A stretch of DNA of 64,000 nt from Vombatus ursinus (GCF_900497805.2 NW_020954548.1:3691298-3755297), one strand, 5' to 3'. Positions 1 to 10,360 are shown, counted from the first letter of the stretch. Notes: generated by a model not told the origin, from the sequence alone. A program made the numbers and translations.

Positions 1-264
1 TAGGTAGAATAAGAACTGATTGAATAACCAACCCAAAGAATACTGAAAAAATGAATTTGTACCATGGATGGAGTTCTCCAGTAGCTTGCCCAAGCCACTT
101 GTGCCTGTCTCTATTTTGTTTAACATTATTAAAAAGAAAAAAAAACAACCTTTTGTCTAAGACAAGGTTACAAAATTCATAAGTGGTATGAATCTGGAAG
201 AGGTTGGTTGGATAGTGAACACATTGGACCAAAACAGTAGAGGAATGCAAGTTTCTTGAGGATA

Positions 265-350
265 AGAACTCATTTAGTTTTTGTTTTTGTATATCCATTG
301 CCTAGTATAAAGTCCTGCACATAATAAATTTTTAAAAGTGTTTCTTGCAT
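265..350 (+). repeat. L2-like LINE 3' tail
   Basis: Reads like the degenerate end of an L2 element: 'tatatccattgcctagtata' followed by 'cacataataaa', the usual order of the L2 3' terminus (minor location phrase, 'cctagcacagtgcctggcac', 'ataaatg'). Confidence 0.4.
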
Positions 351-1204
351 CAGACTGAATTAGAAATCCCAAAAGATCACAATAGATTGTAAGGATAAAT
401 TCTATGTTATTATATTATGCTTAAAAAGGTATGTTTCTGAACCTGTGATATTACTATGGAAACATACCCTATTACAAAATATATAGTTAGATGAAATTTA
501 TCTTTCCAGACTTGGTATGCCAAACCAATTCAATAAGCATTTTACAAAAGAATCGGGGTCTATTAGCCTGAATAAAAAATGATTTAAGGTGGTAGAGTAT
601 GATGTTTTAAATGTTTAATATGGAAATCTGAAAGACATCAGATTTGTTTGATTTGGGATTGGGGTGGGAGAGAAGGGGGAAAATTAGAATCAAGGGTCAA
701 AAGTCCAATTATGCTTAGAGTGCAGAAGTAGTCTGTGTGTATCTCAGTGAATAATACTGTGACCAGAAAGAGATCTCTTCTGCTGTTGAATTTTCATTAC
801 CTCAGTAGAAATGGCTGGTAATTGCATTTTTATTCACTAGGAGGAAACAAAACAAAACACAATGCAGAATCCTTGTGTCAAGAGCTTTAAAATTTTGAGA
901 TTACAGAAACTTAAATATGCTTCTCATATGCTGAAAATAGCACAATTGATGAGGTATTACAGCATAGAATGATTCCCACAAAAAATTAAACCTTTTTAAG
1001 TGAGGGCCCTTTTTAAAAGAATCTCTCAGGACAGAGGTTCTTCACTTTAGGTTATACATGGATAGATTTCAGAGGGTTCTATGAACTTGAGAAGGACAGA
1101 AATATAACTTTCTTTCAATATAACCTACCATATGCCAGGTCAAAGGAATACACAGGCAAAAAATTAAACAATCCCAAACTATATTCTGCGATATAATAAA
1201 ATGA

Positions 1205-1275
1205 GGCAGACAATAGAAGCAGCTAGTCAGTCAATAAACATTTACTAAGAACCTACTATGGTGCTGAATACATGT
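1205..1275 (+). repeat. Dispersed 'cattta..taag..cctactatg' repeat
   Basis: Start of a repeat seen several times in this window (also 8,405, 8,757, 10,975, 14,900, 24,862, 57,811 and 61,150). Its signature is 'agtcaataaacatttactaag' style sequence followed by 'cctactatg'. I do not assign the family. Confidence 0.4.
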
Positions 1276-1734
1276 AAATATATATGAAATACATACTAAA
1301 CATATACAAAGTCACTTTGGGGCAAGGAGTGGGGTGTAAGGATGTCCCAGGATATCAAGATATAAAGATAGGCCTCTAATAGGTAGGAAGTAACTGAGCT
1401 TTGAAGTATATATGCTTCAAAGTGCTATACGGGGCAGAAGTGAGGAGGGACAGCCTGCCTATCTGCCTAGGCAAAAGTGGAGACTTAACAACTTATTCCC
1501 TTACATGATTTCATAGTTGGGCCACTCTTTACTGCCCTTATTTTCACTTACATGACATAGGTGTTTGAATGAAGCAAGAGAAGGGAAAACAACCAAACAA
1601 ATAGAAGGTAGTATTTTGCTCTCATATAAATACGGGAAGAAGGGCTTCTCAACAAGCTTTTGCTAAGCTATGTTGAAGTTGAATAACCTCGCTAAGAATG
1701 GGGAGGCCTTATTTTCCTGTTTGGAAGAACTATA

Positions 1735-1800
1735 TACAAAGTTTATCACAGGCCCTGGAACATAGTAGGCACTTAATACGTGTTTATTGAATGAATGAAT
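1735..1800 (+). repeat. L2/MIR-type 3' tail
   Basis: Contains 'ggaacatagtaggcacttaa' followed by 'tgtttattgaatgaatgaat', the typical end of L2 (and related MIR) copies. Confidence 0.5.
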
Positions 1801-2499
1801 TTCAGAATGCCAGGATCTCCAGTTTGAAGGGCTTCCCCCACATGCCAAACCAACCCCAAATAAGGACACTTAGGCTCATTGATCAATAGGTAGGTGCCAT
1901 AGGAACATTTAGCTAAACTCTCTTTAAGATCCTGGTAGCTAAACATCCTGCAGTAGCATGGTGGTTCATTATATTCTTGCAAAAAAAGAGGTAAATTCTA
2001 CTTTGGCAGAAGATAGAGATGCAATTTTCCTACAAAGTCAACCTACCTGACAAAATATGTTATTGTGTGCGAGGCTCACATGTTTCTGTACCCTGAGCTA
2101 ATGCCATTGTGTCAAGCTGAAATATAAAGCAGCAGTTTGCTGAAGATATTTATTATGCCCAATTCCAAATGTATTATTGTGGTTGTTATTTTTGCTCAAC
2201 AGTAAAATTGTATGTAAAATCAAATTAATGATGCCTTCCACTTTCAGGCAAGCTATCATGATTTCTGTATGCCATCTTTTTGCAGTAACTCAAATTAGTA
2301 CATTGTTTAACATCCCGGAATAAGTTCTGTTTCTATCCCTTTGATTTGTTCCCGCTATTTTTAGCCTTGAAAGATGTTAAACTGGAATATTATTTTGACC
2401 TTCCCTTCTGCTTTCTGCATTAGGGTGAGTAAACTACTAATAGATCCTCTGATTATGGGAAAGAAAGTTTGTACTTAAACTGTCAAGGAATTAATGTGG

Positions 2500-2690
2500 C
2501 ATACAAGAAAGATGGATGAATTTAGAGTCACATCACCTGGTTTGAAATCGAAATTCTGCAATGTGTATTTGAGCAATTTTTTTTCCATTTTGGGACCTCA
2601 GTTTCCTAATTATTTTTAAGTGAGAGGGTTGAATGAGATGGTAACTTCTAGCTCTAAATCCTAAGGTTCAAATTATCATATGATATTGAC
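2500..2690 (+). repeat. MIR SINE
   Basis: Old tRNA-derived MIR order is visible: a 'gagtcacatcacctggtttg' core, then 'gacctcagtttcctaattat', then the 'gagggttgaatgagatggta' and 'agctctaaatccta' end seen in other copies here. Confidence 0.55.
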
Positions 2691-2897
2691 AAATCTAAAT
2701 TATATAATTGATGATAACTTATCATATAATTTATAATAACATTATGGTACAGAGCACATACTGTAATACAAAGACACACAAAATAATTACTGTAATAGAA
2801 AATTTAAATTCTCTTTTTTATTGGTGATTGAATTAGAAGTTTATTTTCATAAGATCTATATGACAAATAAATATGAACCCAGTATTTCTAAATACAT

Positions 2898-3827
2898 CTA
2901 TTTGTTTCCAATTCTTGCACATTTAGATAATAATTTTCTTATTGTCACAGTGAAATCCTTGTTCCTGAGGCTATATAACATTGGTGTGATAAGTAGTATA
3001 GAAGAAAGAGAGAATTTTCTGTGTTCCTATTGAGTGGATGGATTTGAGTTTTAAATACACAGTGATGCCAGAACCAAAGAATAGGCCCACTACCTTTAGA
3101 TGCAAAGAACAAATAGAGAAAACTTTAGATTTCCCTATTGCTGATGACAGCTTCAAGATACTACCAATCATTTTGATGTGGGACCCATATATCAAAAGGA
3201 AGGGGACAATGCCAAATGGCACAACATCTGCATAGATAAAGATCTCACTCACAGAAGTATCTCCACAATCCACCTACAATATTGGGTAGATGTCACAGAA
3301 AATTTGATTTAGTTTGATAAGACCACAGAAGGGTAGAGAAAAAAATCTGGTATATTTATCCTAACAACTGGATCCAATGATCCAGGACTCAATAACCAGC
3401 TCAGTACAAATTTTGTGGTTCATGATAAACAAATAGTAGAGAGGCTTACAAAAGGCCACACAGTGGTCATATGCCATTGCAGAAAGGAGGAAGCATTCAC
3501 TGCCTGTCAAATCTAGAGTTAAGCAGACTTGTGCAGTACATCCCAGCAAAGAAATATTTCTCTTCTGGGTCCAAATGTTCATTAGCATTCTGGGAAGAAT
3601 AAATGATATACATAACAAGTTTCCAAGAAGGAAAATTTTCCAAGTAAATAATACATTGGAGTTTGGAGAGTTGGACCAGCTTTTGTAATTATAATGATAA
3701 GTGTATTTCCTATGATAATACTCAGATAGATAACTAAGAAAATCCCAAAAAGGAGGCTTTGGAATTTTAGAATGTCAGAAAATCCCAGAAGAATGAATTC
3801 ATTCACATGTACATTTCTTTCAGCCAT
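2898..3827 (-). pseudogene. Olfactory receptor pseudogene, OR10AG-like
   Basis: Relic of a class II (tetrapod-type) olfactory receptor, a seven-helix odorant G-protein-coupled receptor of olfactory neurons. The minus strand starts at an ATG at 3,825-3,827 (MAERNVHVNEFILLGFSD) and the homologous reading ends at a TAG at 2,898-2,900. That is about 310 codons, normal OR length. Visible family marks: GNTLIIIITK, LQTPMYYLLGKFSFLETCY, PRMLMNIWTQKRNISLLGC, MAYDHCVAFCKPLYY (usual MAYDRYVAIC), LPFCG, FSICSLHLKVVGLFFGSG and PMLYSLRNKD. The MDIWTQKxNISLxxC stretch and a long TYL.PK-type third loop resemble OR10AG1. It is broken: a frameshift near 3,600-3,612, in-frame TAGs at 3,358-3,360 and 3,274-3,276, a frameshift near 2,985, and loss of about four residues before YSLRNKD. 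OR coding regions have one exon, so no splicing is needed. An L1 fragment begins about 50 bp upstream of its start. Confidence 0.93.
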
Positions 3828-3879
3828 TTCAGAACAGATGGACAACTTCCTGCCTCTGGGACTCAATATTCTCCTCTTT

Positions 3880-4497
3880 TCATGATTCTCTTGAGTCTTG
3901 TATTTGAAAGTCATTTTTTTTTTCTATTTAGTTCTGGCTTCTTAAGAATGCATTAAATTACTCTACATCACCGAATGTCAATTTTTCCCCTTGTTGATTA
4001 CATAAGTTTTGCTGGGTAAATAATTCTTGGTTTCAATCCTAGCTCCTTTAACCTCTTGAATATCATATTCCAAGCCCTCCAATCCCTTAATGTAGAAGTT
4101 GTTAAATCTTGTGTTATCCTGATTGTGTTTCCACAGTATTTGAACTGTTTCTTTCTGGCAGCTTGCCGCATTTTCTTCTTGACCTGGGAACTGTGGAATT
4201 TGGCTATAATATTCCTGTAATGTTGTTTTCCTTTTGGTATCGCTTTCAGGAGGTGATCGGTGGATTCTTTCAATTTATATTTTACCCTCTGGGTCTAGAA
4301 TATCAGGGCAGTTTTCCTTGATAATTTCTTGAAAGATGATAGGCTTGAAATATCTTGAAAAAGATAGGCTTTTTTATGATCATGGCTTTCAGGTAGTCCA
4401 AAATTTTTAAAAATTATTTCTCCTGGATCTATTTTCCAGGTCTAAATTCTCTTTTTAATGGCATAAAAAGTCCTTTCTAATATTTACTTTCTAGGTT
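3880..4497 (-). repeat. L1/HAL1 ORF1 3' fragment
   Basis: Minus strand encodes the ORF1p C-terminal domain: KFHSSQVKKKMRQAARKK, TIRITQDLTTSTLRDWRAW and LKPRIIYPAKL. It aligns with the ORF1 end of the element at 4,826-7,533. The upstream half and any 3' UTR are missing, so it is truncated at both ends. It sits directly 5' of the olfactory receptor relic. Confidence 0.85.
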
Positions 4498-4529
4498 TGT
4501 GATTCCTAGTGCTTGGAATCCCGAAATCT

Positions 4530-4825
4530 CAGGACTAGAAACAACTTCAGTGGCTATTCTATTTCAACCCAAAAGGAATTCCAAAATTAATTCCACTTAT
4601 AACATACAAATTGTCACCCAGTCTTTGCTCAAAGACCTCCAGAAAGAGAGAACCCACTTACTCCTTCTGGCAGACTATCTCATGATTGAATAGCTCTAAT
4701 TGGCAGGGAATATTTCCTTACATTCAATTTAAGTTTGCCTCTTTACAACTTCCCTTCATCATTCTTAGTTCTTCCCTCTGCAATCAAGAAAATAAGTCTA
4801 ATTCCTTTGCTGTGTGATAACACTT
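4530..4825 (-). repeat. CR1/L3-like LINE 3' region, left part
   Basis: On the plus strand this reads as the complement of the CR1/L3 3' region: 'gctctaattggcagggaata', 'tttgcctctttacaacttcc' and 'aagtctaattcctttgctgt'. The same order occurs at 17,210-17,400. The element at 4,826-7,533 was inserted into it; the remainder resumes at 7,552. Confidence 0.65.
4808..4825. repeat. Target-site duplication, left copy (18 bp)
   Basis: The 18-bp word 'tgctgtgtgataacactt' is repeated exactly at 7,534-7,551 and brackets the HAL1-like element. It is part of the older CR1-like target. Confidence 0.9.
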
Positions 4826-5469
4826 TTCTTTTGGATTTCTGTACCCCATTTCCTGTATTTCTTATTTCCCAATTGCATGTGAAAACATTTTTTTAAACAT
4901 GTGTTTTTAAAACTTCGGGTTCCAAATTTTCTCTCTTCCTCCCTCCCCACCCACCCTAATTGATAAGGCAAGCAACTAAATATAGGTTATATATGTGCAA
5001 TTATGCAAAACACTTCCACAGTAGATATGCTGTGAAAAACTAACTCTATTTCCCTTAATCCTATCCTGACCCCCCTATTTATTCTGTTCTTTCTTTTGAC
5101 CCTGTCCCTCCTCAGAAGTACTTGCTTCTGATTATCCCCTTTCTCAATCTGCTCTCCTCTATATCAACCCCCTACTCTCTTGTCCCCTTCCCCCCCATTT
5201 TCCTGTAGGGTAAGATAGATTTCCATACCAAATTGAGTGTGTATGTTATTCCCTCCTTAAGCAAAATCCGATGAGAATAAGATTCACTCATTCCCTCTCA
5301 CCTTCCCCAACTTCCCCTCCACTGTAAGAGTCTTTTCTTTTCCATTTTTTTGTGAGATAATTTACCCAATTCTACCTCTCCCTTTCTCTTTCTCCTAGTA
5401 TAATCCTTTCTCACATCTTAATTTTATTCTCCAGATATGACCCCTTTATTTTCAACTCACTCTGTGCCC

Positions 5470-5470
<1 letters not shown>

Positions 5471-5537
<67 letters not shown>
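5471..5537 (+). repeat. (ATCT)n microsatellite inside the HAL1-like 3' UTR
   Basis: Long perfect tetranucleotide run. The homologous site in the other two HAL1-like copies also carries expanded repeats (31,976-32,050 and 33,848-33,932). Confidence 0.97.
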
Positions 5538-5538
<1 letters not shown>

Positions 5539-5696
5539 ATCTAAATCTATATATTTACGTACATACAATTTTTCCCCTCCAACTACCCTAATACTGTCAA
5601 AGGTCTCATGAGTTACAAATATCATCTTTCCATGCAGGAATGTAAAAAGTTCAACCTTAATGAGTCTCTTATGATTTCTCTTTCTTGTTTACCTCA

Positions 5697-6777
5697 TCAT
5701 ATTCCACTTGAGTCTTGTATTTGAAAACCAAATTTTCTATTCAGCTCTGGTCTTTTCATCATGAATGCTTGAAAGTCCTCTATTTCACTGAATGAACATT
5801 TTTTCCCCTGCAGGATTATACTCAGTTTTGCTGGGTAGGTGATTCTTGGTTGTAATCCTATCTCCTTTGCCCTCTGGAATATTATATTCCATGCCCTGCA
5901 GTCCCTTAATGTAGAAGCAGCTAAATCTTGTGTTATCCTGATTGTGTTTCCACGATACTTGAATTGTTTCTTTCTGGCTGCTTGTAATATTTTCTCCTTG
6001 ACCTGGGATCTCTGGAATTTGACTACAATATTCTTGGGAGTTTTCCTTTGGGGATCTCTTTCAGGAGGAGATTGGTGTATTCTTTCAATTTCTATTTTGC
6101 CTTCTGGTTCTAAAATATCAGGAAGTTTTCCTGGATTATTTCTTGAAAGATGATGTCTAGACTCTTTTTTTGATCATGGCTTTCAGATAGTCCAATAATT
6201 TGTAAATTCTCTCTCCTGGATCTATTTTTCAGGTCAAATGTTTTTCCAATGAAATATTTCACCTTGTTTTCTAAGTTTTCATTCTTTCGGATTTGTTTTA
6301 CAGTGTCTTGATTTCTCATAAAGTCACTAGCTTCCAATTGCTCTATTCTAATTTTTAAGGAAGTATTTTCTTCAGTAAGCTTTGGATTTCCTTTTCCATT
6401 TGGCCAATTTTGCATTTTAGTATATTCTTCTCCTCATTGGCTTTTTGGACCTCTTTTTGTATTGGGGTTAGGCTATTTTTTAAGGTGTTATTTTCTTCAG
6501 TATTTTTTTGGGTCTCCTTTAGTAAGCTGTTGACTTGTTTTTCATGATTTTCTTGCATCACTCTCAGTTTTTCCTCTACTTCTCTTACTTGCTTTTCAAA
6601 ATCCCTTTTGAGTTCTTCCAAGGCCTGGGACTGATTCATATTTATCTTGGAGGCTTTGGATGTAGGAGCTCTGGCTTTGTTATCTTCTTCTGGTTGTATG
6701 TTTTGATCTTCTTTGTCACCAAAGTAAGATAATATAGTCTGACTTTTTTTGTACTGCTTTCTCATGATCCCAACCAA
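5697..6777 (-). pseudogene. L1-type ORF1 (RNA-binding chaperone) of the HAL1-like element
   Basis: Encodes the L1 ORF1p-type protein, which trimerises through a coiled coil and coats the element's RNA. From the ATG at 6,775-6,777 (an alternative Met lies four codons on) the first 140 residues are charged and heptad-rich (EELKRDFEKQVREVEEKL, TEENNTLKNSL), which fits the coiled coil. After it come KIRIEQLEASDFMRN, then the RRM and C-terminal domains: EGKIEIERIH, NIVVKFQRSQVKEKILQAA, TIRITQDLAASTLRDCRAW, LQPRITYPAKLS and FQAFMMKRPELNRKF, ending at a TGA at 5,697-5,699. About 360 codons, close to L1 ORF1 length. Two frameshifts are visible, near 6,370-6,376 and near 6,130-6,140, so this copy cannot make the protein. 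Confidence 0.85.
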
Positions 6778-7533
6778 TTACTTGAGTTTTAAACTCTTTG
6801 TTAAGGTAAGAATCTGTTTCCAATGTGGATAATGTACTGTCCCTAGCTTCGGGGGTTTTATGCAGCTATTTTCAGAGATACTTCTAGGCATCTGAAAATT
6901 TTCAGTTTCTCCAAGGTACTATGATAAGGGGCGAGGAGTTTTCTCTCCACCGCCACAACAAACTCTACCATGCCAGCACTCCTCCTCACTCCAGGACTGC
7001 CCCTCAGAACTGTGACCCAGATCCAAGCACCTGTAAAGCAAGAGATTCCTTTCTCAGCACTGGCAAAGAGAACCCTGCAATACCCCTCTGATCAGCTACT
7101 TGATTTCCCCTCAGTCTGTGGGCTGGAAGCTCAGGAAACAGCCACGGCCTCGAGCCGAGATCAAGACTTGTGAGTGAGACCTAGCTCCTCTTTCACCACA
7201 GTCACAGACTTTTCCCACTGACCTTCCAAGTTGTCTTTGGCATTCATGAGTTGAGAAGTTTGGAAACTGCCACAGCTGCCTGCTATTCAGTCCTCTGAGG
7301 CCTGTTGCGTCCTGTGCACCCACGCCAAACTGCGCTCCTCTCCCTGCCTGGTGCGATATACCTTTCTGATTAACCATCCAGGCTGTCTTTGGCTGAAAAT
7401 TTGTTCCACTCTGTCTTTTTGTGGGTTCTGCTGCTTTAGAGTTTTTTAGAGCCATTTTTATGGGTATTTGGAGGGGCTTGGGGGAGAGCTCAAGCAAGTC
7501 ACTGCTTTCCCTCTGTCATCTTGGCTCTGCCTC
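6778..7533 (-). promoter_or_regulatory. L1/HAL1-type 5' UTR (internal promoter region)
   Basis: About 750 bp between the 5' end and the ORF1 start. It is richer in GC than its surroundings and is shared with the 5' part of the element ending near 35,636. By position it corresponds to the L1 internal promoter; activity is inferred only. Open reading on either strand here looks incidental. Confidence 0.5.
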
Positions 7534-7551
7534 TGCTGTGTGATAACACTT
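7534..7551. repeat. Target-site duplication, right copy (18 bp)
   Basis: Exact copy of 4,808-4,825, directly after the 5' end of the HAL1-like element. Confidence 0.9.
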
Positions 7552-7625
7552 AAAAGACTTGAAGTCAGTCACCATGTCCTCCATCCAAACTATATATGAA
7601 TATGAAATTATCTCCCAATAGTCCG
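7552..7625 (-). repeat. CR1/L3-like LINE, right part
   Basis: Continues the fragment broken at 4,825: 'acttgaagtcagtcaccatg' follows the usual CR1/L3 sense order in complement (attcc... cacttcaaa... cttgaag... catgtcc). Confidence 0.55.
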
Positions 7626-7782
7626 ATGCTGATCACATCTATTGAATAACCTGCCATGATCCCCCATGGCTTTCAGGAGAATATCTAAGCTTTACAGAGT
7701 GGCATACAATTTTCTGGACATTTCATCTCTACCATTGCTCTCTAGCCTTACATTTTTCTGTTCTGTGTATGCCCTCCATGAC
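7626..7782 (+). repeat. L2-like LINE fragment
   Basis: Pyrimidine-rich L2 3' ORF/UTR style ('tctctagccttacatttttc', 'tgtgtatgccctccatgac'). Interrupted by a SINE and probably continued at 8,042. Confidence 0.4.
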
Positions 7783-8041
7783 GGCAGTTAGGAAGTGCAC
7801 ACAATAGAGTGCTGGGCCTGGAGTCAGAAAGACTCATCTACCTGAGTTCAAATATGACCTCAGACATTTATTAACTGTGTGACCTTGGGAAAGTCACTTA
7901 ATCTTATTTGCTTCAGTTTCCTCATCTGTAAAATGAGCTGGAGAAGGAAATGACAAACCATCCTAGTATCTTTGCCAAGAAGACCCCAAATGGGATCAGA
8001 AAGAGTTGAACATGACAGAAAACCACTGAACAGCAACAACC
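7783..8041 (+). repeat. tRNA-derived marsupial SINE, long form
   Basis: Starts 'ggcagttaggaagtgcacac', has the A-box/B-box-like 'gagttcaaatatgacctcag', the 'ctgtgtgaccttgg' arm and the long-form body 'gagctggagaaggaaatga', and ends in a CAACAAC tail. Confidence 0.8.
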
Positions 8042-8400
8042 CCCTCCTTTCCAGCAAAGCCTCTCTATTTACTGTAATCATCAACATCCAAATTCATTCT
8101 TCTGTGCTTTACTCTAACTCTGCCCTACCCCATCGATGGATATGTTGTTGGTCTTGATTTTGGTTGTCTAAAATATAATGCCTCATTAAATATCTTGTTT
8201 CCTCTAGGAGGCCTTCTCTAATTACCCACCTTACAGGGACTTCTCCCAATTGTCCATTACACATATTCTCTCAGCAATATGCTGGAAAACAATGCCCTAT
8301 TTGTGCATTTTTCTTCCAAGTTGGACTATGGCCTCTTTACACAAAGTCTGTATCTCTCTCTGTCTTCCTAGATGCAGAACAATGGAACTTTTTTATAGGC
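8042..8400 (+). repeat. L2-like LINE 3' fragment
   Basis: Contains 'ctaggaggccttctctaatt' and a pyrimidine-rich run, as in the L2 3' region. Likely the remainder of the fragment split by the SINE at 7,783. Confidence 0.45.
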
Positions 8401-8404
8401 ACAG

Positions 8405-8475
8405 AGTCAGTCAGTCAATAAGCATTTATTAAGTGCCTACCATATGTGAAACATTATGCTGAATATAGATTTATC
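8405..8475 (+). repeat. Dispersed 'aagcatttattaagtgccta' repeat
   Basis: Copy of the unassigned dispersed repeat: 'agtcaataagcatttattaa' then 'gtgcctaccatatgtg'. Confidence 0.5.
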
Positions 8476-8756
8476 AATCATGAAAACACAAATTTAACAA
8501 GAAGATAAATTAGAGAATGATTACTCCCTTAGAATCCTGGAACATCAGAATTAGACAGACTTTGGACATTACCTAATTAGCAAATGAGAAAACTCAAGGA
8601 GCAGAATGGGGAATGAACTTGCAACTACAATGAAATGGTAGAAAAAAAGCAGAATAGGTTTAGTTTAATGTTTACTAAGGGGAAAACCAAATTAAAATGA
8701 TGATTAAACTTAAAGTAACATGATGAAACCAGAAAATGGAATAGTACCTACATCAA

Positions 8757-8870
8757 TCAATCAGCAAACTTTTTTTAAAGCAAGTATTGTTTGCAGAAAA
8801 TTACACTAAATGATAGAGGAGATAAACAATCCTTGCCCTCATGCAGTTTATAGTCTAGAATAGGAATAAT
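8757..8870 (+). repeat. Dispersed repeat copy with 'ccttgccctcatgcagttta'
   Basis: Diverged copy of the same repeat, with the later segment 'aatccttgccctcatgcagt' and 'ttatagtcta' recognisable. Confidence 0.45.
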
Positions 8871-8874
8871 ATCA

Positions 8875-9060
8875 TAGGATTATAGGCTTATAACTGGAAG
8901 GGATGCCAGAGGGATCCAACCTAATCATTGTACAAATGAGACAACTGAGACCCAAGGAGGTTAAGTGACTTTTCCAAAATCACACAGGTTGTAAATGTCA
9001 GATATGGGATTGAACCCAAGTCCTCTGGCTCCAGATTCCTTCCTATTTCCACTGTACCAT
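8875..9060 (-). repeat. MIR-family SINE, reverse
   Basis: Reverse-complement MIR order: 'gagacaactgagacccaagg', 'ggttaagtgacttttccaaa', 'atcacacagg', 'gattgaacccaagtcctctg' and 'tccactgtaccat'. Confidence 0.65.
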
Positions 9061-9534
9061 GTAAACATTGATATCTATAGTAAAAAAAAAATAGCACAAG
9101 GTAAATTCATTAAAACAAAAAAATAAATGCTACATAAAGAATGAAGGGAAGCATATTGGAATAATGAAGAGAAACTTTGTGGATATCACATTTAATTTGG
9201 ACTATAAAGTATGAGGGGGAGTTCTATATAATGCTGTGACTTATGAACAAGAGTTTTACCTAATTTTTCCCATTTTATTTGGAGATGTGATCACATACAG
9301 GTAGAGAACTTATAGTATGGAAACTGTAACTTCCAATATAAGAGGGTTACCTGGAACACTGAAAGTGACTTGGCCATGGTCACACATGGTCACACATGGT
9401 CAGAGGCAGGTCTTGAGCATAGATTTTCTAGAATCCATCTAGAATCTCGATGCTACATCATTCTTAGCTGCCTCATGTTTGGTCTGTCTTAATCAAGCAT
9501 GAGACACTGGAAATAAGCAAGACACTGTCTAAGC

Positions 9535-9735
9535 AATAGTTCCTAATCTTTTGTTGCATCATAGAACACTTTAAGAGTCTGTTGAAAACTATGGGCAACT
9601 TTTTTATAATAATTGAAAGAACTATTAAAGTTCCATTAGAAATTAGTGAAAATAAATATGTAATTTTTATTTTGCCATTCAAATTCATAGATTCCTTGAG
9701 TCTATCGACACCAAATTGGGAACCCCTGCACTAAC
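9535..9735. mobile_element. hAT/Charlie-like MITE
   Basis: About 200 bp with diverged inverted ends: left 'gcaatagttcctaatctttt', right 'aaattgggaacccctgca', reading as 'caggggttcttaacc'-type termini. The middle is AT-rich ('attttgccattcaaattcat'). This matches non-autonomous hAT-Charlie elements common in marsupials. No clear 8-bp duplication seen. Confidence 0.5.
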
Positions 9736-9764
9736 ATGGCATCTATACTTGAAATCCAGGCCTC

Positions 9765-9985
9765 ATTCTGCTTGGCTCCAGAGAGCAGAACAAGGGAAAG
9801 GGTGGAAGTTCAAAGAGGCACATTTGATATTTTTGAAAGGAGGAAGAAGATCCTAAGAAGTAGTTATCGTAAAGTATAATGAGTTACCTCAATAGATAGT
9901 GGCTTCCCCTCACTGAAAATTTTCAAGTGGGAGGGTGAATGACTTCTTGTCAGGGATAATAAGGTAGATGATTTCTATTCTGGGA
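9765..9985 (+). repeat. CR1/L3-like LINE 3' end
   Basis: Sense-strand 3' region: 'gtggcttcccctcactgaaa', 'attttcaagtgggagggtga', 'atgacttcttgtcagggata', parallel to the copies at 42,600 and 63,000. Confidence 0.6.
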
Positions 9986-9989
9986 CTAA

Positions 9990-10169
9990 TTAGCTATGTG
10001 AACATCAGTTCCTCCCTCTGGGACAAAGTTTCCTCCTCTGTAAAAGAAAGATAATGTGGTGTAATGGGTAGAGAGCTAGCTTCCCCATGAGAAGGTTGGG
10101 GTCTCATACACAGAGGCTTTGTGATGTTAGGCAAGATGCTTAACCTCTCAGTTTCACCAGAAGTTCTTT
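9990..10169 (+). repeat. MIR SINE fragments
   Basis: Two MIR-like pieces: a tail with 'tcctcctctgtaaaagaaag' and a 5' part with 'gtggtgtaatgggtagagag' and 'gcttaacctctcagtttcac'. Confidence 0.45.
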
Positions 10170-10184
10170 AAGACTACAAATGGC

Positions 10185-10360
10185 AGGGGCAGCTGGGTGG
10201 TGCAGTGGGTTGAGCACCAGCCCTGAAATCAGAAGGACCTGAGTTCAAATCCGGCCTCAGACTAAACTCTTGGCACTTACTGGCTGTGTTACCCTGGGCA
10301 AGTCACTTAATCCCAATTGCCTAAAAATAAAAAAAAAAAACAACTAAAAATAAAATTAAA
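10185..10360 (+). repeat. tRNA-derived marsupial SINE, short form, with TSD
   Basis: Starts 'aggggcagctgggtggtgca', with 'ctgagttcaaatccggcctc' (B box) and 'gggcaagtcacttaatccca', and ends in an A-rich tail. It is flanked by the exact 15-bp duplication 'aagactacaaatggc' at 10,170-10,184 and 10,361-10,375. Confidence 0.93.

Larger units (their letters stand above)
1..2480. other. Intergenic, mostly unassigned
   Basis: AT-rich sequence with short ORFs only, none resembling a known protein. The recognisable pieces are L2-like 3' tails and one dispersed repeat, listed separately. I see nothing else I can support. Confidence 0.5.
4826..7533 (-). mobile_element. Complete ORF1-only L1 derivative (HAL1-like)
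   Basis: A 2.7-kb non-LTR retroelement bounded by an exact 18-bp target duplication. Minus-strand order: 5' UTR starting 'ggcagagccaagatgacaga' (7,533 to about 6,778), ORF1 (6,777-5,697), then directly a purine-rich 3' UTR (5,696-4,826) with a short A-rich end. There is no endonuclease or reverse transcriptase sequence between ORF1 and the 3' UTR. The same ORF1-to-3'UTR junction occurs in two other copies here (31,162-35,636 and 33,015-34,314), so this is a family structure rather than a private deletion. L1-derived elements with ORF1 alone are known as HAL1. Its 3' end lies about 190 bp short of the longer copies. Confidence 0.8.

Noticed and set aside
5839-6153. 104-codon plus-strand ORF, and similar ones at 32,475-32,783 and 34,205-34,537
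   Set aside because: They are the complement of the L1-type ORF1 C-terminal region; the minus strand carries the real coding pattern.
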